DNA of 64,000 nucleotides from Triglochin maritima. Lineage: Eukaryota; Streptophyta; Magnoliopsida; Alismatales; Juncaginaceae. How positions within the stretch are numbered: position 1 is the stretch's first letter; every line of letters starts with the position of its first letter. The stretch is taken from assembly GCA_963682175.1 (NCBI GenBank), contig OY821786.1, forward strand, positions 26,682,501-26,746,500, read 5' to 3'. A model generated the notes under the pieces. That model had not been told where the DNA came from. It was given only the letters and a program-made list of their open reading frames with translations, and searched no databases. Made by a program: the position numbers and the translations under genes. Below are positions 55,958 to 64,000 of the stretch, in pieces.

Positions 55958-58900
55958 ATGGCTGCTTCCAAAAGCATTGTCACTGATCGGACTCGAGGAG
56001 ATAAACTCAATGAAAGGAATTATGATCTGTGACATCGTAAAATTGAGTATCCCTTAGAGGATCAAGACATGTTAGAAAATATAACCCAAACTATGTCTCC
56101 CCCCGAGGAGGGGAACACTGCGCAGCATCGCAGAAATATGGATGTCTATAATGCCTGGAAAAAGAAAGACCGTATTGCTCGCATTACAATTCTGAGTTCA
56201 ATGCGAGATGATCTGTTACTGCGGTTCGAAAAATTGCGAACTGCAAAGGCCTTGTGGGAAGCTGTGAAGTTTCAGTACGGAGTGACCTCCGTCACAAGGG
56301 CCCGCCAGCTTGAGCTCATGTTTGGTGGGTATAAAATGCGCCAAGGTCACACAATGAGGCAACATATTACCGCAATGTCAAACATGATTAGCGAGCTGAG
56401 CGCTGCCGGTCGTGCTAAGACCGATGAGGAGCAAGTGTTTGCTCTCATCAGATCATTGCGTTCGAAGAGTTGGCAGCATATGAAGGTCCATCTGACCCAT
56501 GCTGATGACATCAGGACATTTGACCAGGCCGCAAAACACCTAGAGCTGGAGGAGGACCGCATGCTTGCGGAAGCCCCTCTAACTGAAGTGTTTGCTGCTG
56601 AAGCTGGCACTCCTCGGAGGAGTGCAGGTTTTAAGCGCAAAAGAGATAGAGCTCAGGGTTTTAAAGGCAAGAATGGTGCAAATAAAAACAAAATAGAAAA
56701 CAAAGCTGGAAAGAAACGACCTCGAGGATCCAGAGGTGGGAAAGATAAGTCTAATGTGACTTGTTTTAACTGCCAAAAGACTGGACATTTTGCTCGTGAG
56801 TGCACTGAGCAAAAGGTAATTACTGTGTGTAATCCCTCGAATTGTAACGTGACTAGTTCTGTGATGCTCAATGATCATTCTCCTATGTGGATTGTGGATT
56901 CAGGTGCCACGGACCACGTAACAAAGGATCGTTCTGCCTTCGTGGAATATCGCCGTGTTCCAAGTGGGAGGCGAATAAACATGGCGAACAACACTAGCAT
57001 TGAAGTTCTTGGAGTTGGCACATGCAAAGTGGCTTTGCGAAGTGGCCGGATCCTATTACTTCACGACGTGTTGTATGCACCAGCTATACGGTGAAATATT
57101 ATTTCTGTTGTTGTTTTGATGAGACATGGTTTTAAAGTTGTTTTTGAGAACAATGATATGGGTTTATACCTTGCTAACATTTATTATGGACGTGCCTTTC
57201 TTTCAGACGGTTTTATTGTGTTGGACGCAATTTATGATTTCGATCGTAATACTAGTGCCTTTATGAGCCAAAGTTCCATGAATAATGATTTAGTTATGTG
57301 GCATGCTAGACTAGGTGACATTGGTGTTGACCGGATGAACAGGTTGGCAAAGGAGGGGGTATTAGGAGAATGCTCCAAATTTGAATTGCCGACCTGTGAA
57401 TCTTGTCTAGCTGGAAAGGCAACTAGAAAACCGTTCGGAAAAGCCATTAGGGCTACTTCTCCTTTAGAACTAATTCACTCGGATATTTGTGGACCTTTGA
57501 ATGTGCGTACTAGACATGGACAAAGTTACTTCATCACATTTATTGATGACTACACTAGATATGGTCATATTTATCTTATTTCTCACAAGTCAGAAGCTCT
57601 AGAATGCATTAAGAAATTCATGAGCTTGGTAGAGAATAATTGGATAATAAAATAAAAACTCTTAGAACGGACAAAGGTGGGGAGTATCTCTCCATAATGT
57701 TCAAGGAGTTATGTGATAAAAATGGGATATCTAGACAACTCACTATGCCTTATACTCCTCAGCAAAATGGTGTTCCCGACAGAAGGAATAGAACATTGCT
57801 AGACATGGTTAGATCCATGAAGGCGCATGCTAGCTTGCCAATTTCGTTTTGGGGAGATGGTCTAATGACTGCTGCCTATATCCTCAATAGAGTTCCAACA
57901 AAATCGGTTCCCTAAACTCCATATGAGTTATGGACAGGACGGAAGCCTGATTTTAGTCTACTGCGTCCTTGGGGATGCACGGCATACATTCATTCTACTA
58001 GTCACCGATATGGAAAACTAGGACCTTGAGGGAAAAAGTGTATCTTTGTAAAATACAGTGATCTCTCCAAAGGTTATGTTTTTATCAGGTTAGACGAGAA
58101 TGAAAGAAGGACGGAACTAGAGTCTAGGGATGCCACATTCTTGGAAAATGATTTTCCAACTCTTGCTGGAGCTATCAAAGAGTCAGTGGACTTCTTTGAA
58201 CAACAAGATGAGGACATTGCCACTCCACGGGATCAGGATCTGGAAGTTCAACATGAGGTTCCACCAGTCAATCCTAGTGGGAGCAGCAATGTTGAGGATC
58301 CGATACCTCTCACGGAGGATGAGCCATCAGATACCCATCTGCGTCGAAGTAAACGTGGGCTCATTCATCGTAGGCGATTTCGCTTAGACGAAGAGGCCCT
58401 CATGATAGCTCAAGAAGAAATTGATTATGAATCATCCAGGATGACAGTAATCGATGAGCAAGAACCGGAGACCTTGAAAGAGGCTTTGGAAGGTCCAAAT
58501 GCTAAAGAGTGGTTAGAAGCTATAAAGGAAGAGTTGGAGTATATGAAAGTTAATCGAGTCTGGGACTTGGTCAACTTACCGCCAAACCGAAAGGCCATTG
58601 GGGCCAAGTGGATCCTCAAGATTAAGACGAAGGCGGATGGATCTATTGATAGATTCAAGGCTAGACTGGTAGCTAAAGGCTACACCCAAAGAGAAGGCGT
58701 GGATTTTGAGGAAACCTTTTTACCCATGGTTAGGTTTGCCTCCATCCGCCTTTTACTAGCTATTGTAGCTCAGATGGACTTAGAGCTTTACCAAATGGAT
58801 GTAAAGACTGCTTTTCTCAATGGAGAACATGAGGAGGAGATCTATATGGATCAACCTCATGGTTTTGAAGTCAAAGGATAAGAGCGCAAAGTGTGCAAGC

Positions 58901-59994
58901 TCAACAAGTCCTTATATGGCTTAAAAGAAGTGTCTAGACAGTGGAACATTCGCTTCCATCAAGTCATATCAGAGAATGCATTCTCTATGCTTGAGGAGGA
59001 TCACTGTGTGTACATTAAGAGATCCAATGGTAAATTTGTCATTCTAACCTTGTATGTTGATGACATACTCACGGCTGACAATAGCAAAGAGTTTCTGAAA
59101 TACACTAAAGAGTGGTTGTCCTCCACGTTTGATATGAAGGACATGGGTGAAGCTAGCTACGTCCTTGGTGTCAAGATTGTTAGAGATAGGTCCAAGAGAC
59201 TTCTGGGATTGTCTCAAGAGACTTATATTAACAACATCTTGAAGAAATACCATATGGACAAATGGAAACTAATCGACACTCCTGTTGAGAAGGGTTCGCA
59301 CTTGAGCCTTGATAAGCATCCTGAGACTCCTGAAGAGAAGGCCAAAATGAGCAAGGTTCCATACTCCAATGCTCTGGGAAGCCTTATGTACGCTATGATG
59401 TGTACTAGGCCAGACATTTGTTATGCTGTGGGCATGGTGAGTCGATACCAGTCCAACCCAAGCATGGAGCACTGGAAGGCGGTCAAGAGAATCATGAGAT
59501 ACCTCAGAGGAACGAGTAACTACATGTTGTGTTACAAAGCATCAGATCTCCGCCTGATTGGCTATAGTGATGCCGATTGGGCTGGAGACATTGATGAAAG
59601 GAAGTCTACCTCTGGTTATGCTTTCTTGCTAGCTAATGGGGCCATCTCATGGTCTAACAAGAAGCAAACCTGTATAGCCCTGTCGACTATGGAAGCAGAG
59701 TATGTTGCATGCTCTGCAGCAGTACAGGAGGCAGTTTGGTTGAGGAGGTTCTTACAACATACTGGGTTAGTAGAGACATCTGATGAGCCCGTTGTTGTCT
59801 ATTGTGACAGCATGACTGCCCTTTGTTATGTGAAAGACCCCAAATATCATGGAAAGACCAAACATATACAGGTTAGGTATCATTTTGTGAAGGACATCAT
59901 AGCGAGAAAGGAAGTTGTGTTAAGACATGTATCTACTAGTCTTATGGTAGCTGACTCTCTTACCAAGGCTATAGCTGAAGGGAATGTGTTCTAA
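55958..59994 (+). pseudogene. gag-pol: Copia Gag-Pol, broken
   Basis: The ATG at 55958 opens a frame that continues, apart from lesions, to the stop at 59994. Gag includes a CFNCQKTGHFAREC zinc knuckle (about 56760), and the protease motif is VDSGATDH (about 56893). Integrase has a zinc-binding start, HSDICGP and TDKGGEY. Reverse transcriptase has YVDDIL (about 59056), and RNase H follows with SDADWAG and AEYVA. Lesions are TGA at 56030, TGA at 57092, a 1-base loss near 57640, TAA at 57913, TGA at 58027 and TAA at 58879. Key residues have also changed: the second zinc-finger His is Asp (WHARLGD), the integrase catalytic Glu is Asp (GVPDRRNRT), and the usual KHID of RNase H is KHIQ. I do not assign a lineage. 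Confidence 0.93.
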
Positions 59995-61965
59995 AAGTTT
60001 TACTTTTAAATGTCAATTATTATGAATTGAATGAGAAATCGTTTTGTTCCTTATTTATGTTATTCGTCTTTTAGAAGTGTTAAGGAAGAGGCTCTTGGTC
60101 CTTAACCGTAGGGCTCTAAAAGATATTGGTTTACATAAAACAAAAGATATTCGCAATCATGGTAATTAACATGGGACATTAATTACCGAGTTAAGATTGT
60201 CGTGTTGGTCATAGATCATTGTAGCTCTACAAGTGAGTGAAAACACGGGTACACAAAAGAGGAAAATAGTACTTTTGTATACCGAATTGACCTAACAAGT
60301 AAAATATTATAGAAATGTGTTTCTGTGTCATTAATATTTTACTGTGTCCTTGGTCCTTTGATATGAGACTTATATCCGATCGCTTAAGGAGTGCTTAATT
60401 AGACTAGTGTCTTAAGCTATCGATGAGTGTAGTGTAAAGGCATTAGTTGGTTAAGTATGACTTTCGTTGGAGAAGATAGTTAGTCAAAAGATTATCACTA
60501 CCCCTCTTAATTGAGTGATGATATTAGTGGGCCCCTTGATAAAGCAAAGTTATAATGTGCACAATGTGATTTGAGTTAAGTCACATATTTGTAACTGGCT
60601 TAAATAGATCAAGAAATGAATACTAATACAAAGATGACACAATACTACTTTGTGTGTATTCTTAATATCATGAGGCAAGGGACGGACACAAGTGGTACGC
60701 AGACTTTGATGTATTGGCATGTCTGACTTCCTTTTTATGAGTGATTGTGTTTTCCTTTCGACTATATCTGTTTGGTTGATGTAGTTGTTCTAGCATAAAA
60801 TATTATTCTGTCAGTAGGCTGAAGAATGCTCACTCACATGAGCATTCGTCTCTGGCGCTTTTGATAGCGAGCAGAGATGAGACTGATCATGAAGAGATAT
60901 TGTATAATAGATCCAGAGCAGTTCATGATAGGACAGTCGCCTTGATTAGGAATCAAGATGAGATCCTTTATGTTAGTGAGGATTGACATGAATGTTCCCA
61001 CGATTCATGTGACCTATAGAAGCCAAGTGCGAGCATCACATGTGGCACCAGGTGGCACTTGTATGGTGTTAAGGCGACAATGATGAAGCTCGGGTCAGAC
61101 GCAGAGGGGGTGCGACTGGACTAAGACTTGTATGGTGTTGGGAGACAGACATACTATTGTGTACAGTATGATCCACCATAACATGTTTGTCATACAACAT
61201 GTGCTGAGTGACCATTGGGAAGTGAAAGGATGGATCCCTGCTCCTTCACTGTGTGAGTCCAAGACTTGATTGTCATTAGTTACCCTCAGTGACCTTCGAC
61301 GACACCATGAAGCAAAGGGTTGATGTGGCTACTTTGGGATGTTATCTATGACCATGAGAGATTCGGTCTAAAGAGGCATCTTCGGGAAAGGAGTCAACTC
61401 TGAGTGTAATGGTGGTCTGGGGCGAAGGGAAAGGTTTGACTCGACTGCACTAAAAGTATTTGTTGGGCCCAACTGTATTCGATACAGTAGCAAGTACCTT
61501 GAGGACAAGAAGGTATTCTCTCCGAGGGATCGAGATACCGTTCATGTCAAGTGAGTTTCTGAGTAAACCTCGGGAACAGTGATGTGCATTTGACTACTTA
61601 ATTATTATTTTTGTGAGGATGTTAGCATTCTGGCCTTCTAGTAAGGTTTCTAGTTTGAGACTCCTAATTGCAGGTGCATCACCGGTCGCACGACCCATTT
61701 GTCCGTATGATCGGAAGAGTGCATGTGTCGGGGACACAGATGATCTTATATCGGGGATACATGATCAGAGACTTGCGTGTTGTGGATGCGTTCTTGGAGA
61801 GAGGAATAGTTTTATATATCAGGGATGTATACATGTGTGTCGGGGACACATAGAGAGGTGATATATTGCCATTGTGTGATTGTATCTATCAGGGATATAT
61901 GCATATGTGTCAGGGACACAAAAGCAGATGACATGCTGTTATCGTGCTATTGTGCAAGTGGGAGA
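59995..61965 (+). other. Long 3' noncoding region of the copia element
   Basis: Nearly 2 kb follows the pol stop with no convincing gene. Frames at 61613-62268 lie in repeats or run into the LTR. TGTGTCGGGGACACA and variants (TATCGGGGATACA, TGTGTCAGGGACACA, TATCAGGGATATA) recur at about 61725, 61752, 61838, 61889 and 61906; each is a near-palindrome. The PPT (CAAGTGGGAGA) is at about 61955-61965. Confidence 0.7.
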
Positions 61966-62348
61966 TATTGGATTAATCTAGGATTAATAAGATATTTGCC
62001 CAAAGAACTGACAGATGGCGCGTCCCCATTGGACTACACATTTAGGGTTTTAGGGTGGGGCCATCTATATAAGGAGGGGAGCCTCCCATTGGATGGATGT
62101 TCATGTGTGCAAACCCTAGCCCCACCAAACCGTAGCCGCCACCTCTCCCTCTCTCTCCCATTCGTCCCTCCACCTCCACCAAGTCAATCCGTGTACTCTT
62201 GGGTTGTGGACTCGTGCTTCTTCTCCAAGAGAGTAGAAGACCGACCGGTGCTCCAGAGGATTCCGTGAGGTGATCGCTGATCCATTCCGCTGCCACAGGT
62301 TCTATCCAAGAAGGTACTCCTGAACCTGTAGAACGTTATAAACTAACA
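61966..62348 (+). repeat. 3' LTR of the copia element
   Basis: The LTR is 383 bp, starts TATTGGATTAATC after the PPT and ends AAACTAACA, directly followed by the TSD CACCT. Confidence 0.92.
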
Positions 62349-62539
62349 CACCTCATGCTTTTCCTCAGTGGTTTGACGAAGAAATCGGAGGGAAGGAGGC
62401 TGGGTTGTGGGGAGCACATCGGGAAGGTACTAGCATGCGTGTGGTGCAACTCTCCCTTTTGTCGTTGAGTTTGTGATGATAGATGATTGGTTGAGGGTGT
62501 TCTAACTTCCTATAATATGTGGTTTTCTACGAGATATTA

Positions 62540-63157
62540 CTGATTGTAGACCACATGATCTTGCATGATTTCATGACTTGTTATGTTGTTAGTTTGTGAG
62601 CCATTTATGATTTCAGATTTTATATCCAAGCGTGATCTAGCTAATAGGTCCATATAATGTTGCATGACTCATTCCGATTTTGATCATATGACTTGCATAT
62701 TTTCGTGGCCATGATTAGATTATTTTCCCATGATATGTTGCGGGTTATAAGACGTATGGGCATGTATTAATTAATGACCGTATTCAGATATTATTCCATG
62801 ATTCATTGGCTGATTATAGATCATATGTCCATGCATTACTGAGCGATTATATTCATACGATGTCCCATGATTTTGTTGCCGATTATAGATCTTATGTTCT
62901 TGCTTTATTTTGTGATTATATTCAGATGATATTCCAGGATTTCCTTGATGATTATAGATCACATGTCCATGCATTGCTTAGTGATTATATTCAGAAAATC
63001 GTCCATGATTTGTTGGCTGATTATAGCTCATATGACCATGCGTTATCTCATGACTATGTTCAGATAATCCCTGTGATTGGTTGCTGATTAAAGGTCATAT
63101 TTTCATGCATTATCTTGTGATTAGGTTCATATAATATTGGATCAAGTCCTAAGTTTC
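62540..63157 (+). repeat. 69-bp tandem repeats in the 3' LTR
   Basis: About nine units; the four central ones start at 62810, 62879, 62948 and 63017, exactly 69 bp apart. Because 69 is a multiple of 3, a 93-residue frame (62806-63087) reads as four 23-residue repeats of the type DYRSYVHALLSDYIQ. The homologous frame is closed in the 5' LTR, which argues against a protein-coding role. Confidence 0.88.
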
Positions 63158-64000
63158 CAACGCATATATGTTCAGAAGTTAGTATTCATACCATTGAATG
63201 GTTGTAGTAGTTATCCGTGGCATCTCTCACTGATGCGGTTGCTCTATCATTCATGTCATTTATATATGTTACCGTCGTGAGGTATTATGATTGATTATGC
63301 GTGGCACTTAGGAAATCAGACCTTATGACATCCTTATCATGACCCGTAGTTGACACGATTAGCTGTTATCTTGATTTGTCGGTCCTGTTATGATTGTTTG
63401 CTGTTGCGAGCTTTGTTTGTTTACTGATTGTGATGTCTGATTTCTGATTTGATTGGGGCTGTTAGGAGGGTATCTGGAAACTCTTCTTTGAGCTTGTTCC
63501 ATATATTGTAGCTACATTAGATTTTAAATGCTTAAGTAGATTGCATCACATTTAATCTGACTAATAATTCTAGGCACGTTCTGTTTTCTGGGCTGACGGG
63601 CCACGAGTGGGTCCTCATGCTTCAGAGGCCATTCGCATAAGACCTTCACGTTGGGAGGCCAGACATAAGATAAGTCCTGGGCAGGCGAGCTGCCATTCTG
63701 TCTTAGGTTAGGTGTTCCCAAGTTCGCGATGGCACTATGTAGGTCACTTGCCGCGAATTGGGATGCCTATCTTGCGCACCGCTTTGCGCGGAGCAGTGGG
63801 TCACTGCCGAGTGACCACATTTGACCAGCAAGGCTGGTATTCTAGTTCCACTCGAGGAATGGTTTCGGGTGCGCCCGACCGGCACGGCTTATGGAGTCGT
63901 AGCCTTTTGTTGCATTTGATGCTTTATGTTCTGTTTCGGATGGTTTTGTCTTAATTAGACTCCATGCATAATTCTGTAAAATGTTGTTTTGGCCAGGAGC

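Larger units (their letters stand above)
53672..62348 (+). mobile_element. Ty1/copia element, complete in structure but mutated
   Basis: The 8677-bp element has LTRs of 382 and 383 bp, a PBS, a long leader, one gag-pol region and a long 3' noncoding region. The TSD CACCT is perfect at 53667-53671 and 62349-62353. I counted about 13 substitutions and one indel between LTRs (about 3.4%). Domain order Gag, protease, integrase, reverse transcriptase, RNase H is that of Ty1/copia. Five stops and one frameshift disable the gene. Confidence 0.95.
48682..64000 (+). mobile_element. Deleted Tekay-like gypsy element, extends past the window
   Basis: A 5'-truncated LTR, PBS, shrunken pol, PPT and 3' LTR are all in one orientation. 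The 3' LTR is split by a copia element and continues beyond 64000. The two LTR copies align closely from 48682/62609 onward. There is no gag, and pol has at least four internal losses. A chromodomain-like tail and the DCGATHSF protease motif place it near the intact element at 5794, though the LTR sequences are unrelated. Confidence 0.88.
52902..64000 (+). repeat. 3' LTR of the deleted Tekay-like element, split by a copia element
   Basis: It begins TCGTAAGACCAGCC (family form probably TGTAAGACC) and is interrupted at 53671; it resumes at 62354 after the TSD. It reaches the window edge still about 385 bp short of the end seen in the 5' copy, so the full LTR is near 2.8 kb. A CT-rich block and several frames of about 60-100 residues at 52987-53709 are not conserved genes. 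At 62354-62540 there is unique LTR sequence with no gene. Confidence 0.85.

Noticed and set aside
62806..63087. 93-residue frame of 23-residue repeats as a real gene
   Set aside because: The homologous stretch in the other LTR (48880-49160) has closed frames, so the reading frame is not maintained.

Overview
This window looks like repeat-rich intergenic DNA of a large plant nuclear genome, probably a eudicot. The evidence is the set of plant-type elements it holds: chromodomain Ty3/gypsy, Athila-like gypsy, Ty1/copia, an L1-type LINE with a DUF4283-like ORF1, and CACTA-like and Mutator-like DNA transposons. I found no convincing host gene, tRNA, rRNA or CRISPR array. Almost every long reading frame belongs to a transposable element. 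Most boundaries were fixed by reading target-site duplications (TSDs), primer-binding sites (PBS), polypurine tracts (PPT) and LTR-to-LTR alignments by eye.

Layout: 1-5793 holds AT-rich DNA, a small inverted-repeat element split by a solo gypsy LTR (1447-3669, TSD AAATG), a CACTA-like end and a Mutator-like element with long inverted repeats. 5794-14715 is an intact, young Tekay/Del-like chromovirus (TSD GCTAT) with an uninterrupted 1470-residue gag-pol. 14896-20095 is a decayed CACTA-like element with a Ulp1 (C48) peptidase fragment, split by two nested solo LTRs. 20096-29888 holds a truncated LTR, a gag-protease-only Athila-like element on the minus strand and a head-to-head relative on the plus strand. 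29889-41179 is an Athila-like LTR split by a solo copia LTR, a second such LTR split by a full-length 5.9 kb LINE, and the 5' end of a minus-strand copia element. 41180-48560 is an LTR-internal-LTR-internal-LTR array with another nested solo LTR and a 30-bp purine-rich coding repeat. 48561-64000 is a badly deleted Tekay-like element whose 3' LTR was split by an 8.7 kb copia element (TSD CACCT).

The most unusual signal is a paired palindrome. The 10-bp sequence CGGTCGACCG recurs dozens of times in the LTRs of two unrelated superfamilies, the Tekay-like gypsy and a copia family. The copies lie in pairs whose start-to-start distance is usually 22 bp, and 19 bp in one copia subfamily. Athila-like elements carry a different palindrome in the same paired layout at about 21 bp. 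The young gypsy element gained two extra copies by a 19-bp tandem duplication in only one of its LTRs, so the array is still changing. Other points worth checking are a triple template-switch scar in the old Tekay-like pol gene, a filler-DNA junction at 48561-48681, and a 69-bp tandem repeat in the old element's LTR that happens to read as 23-residue repeats.
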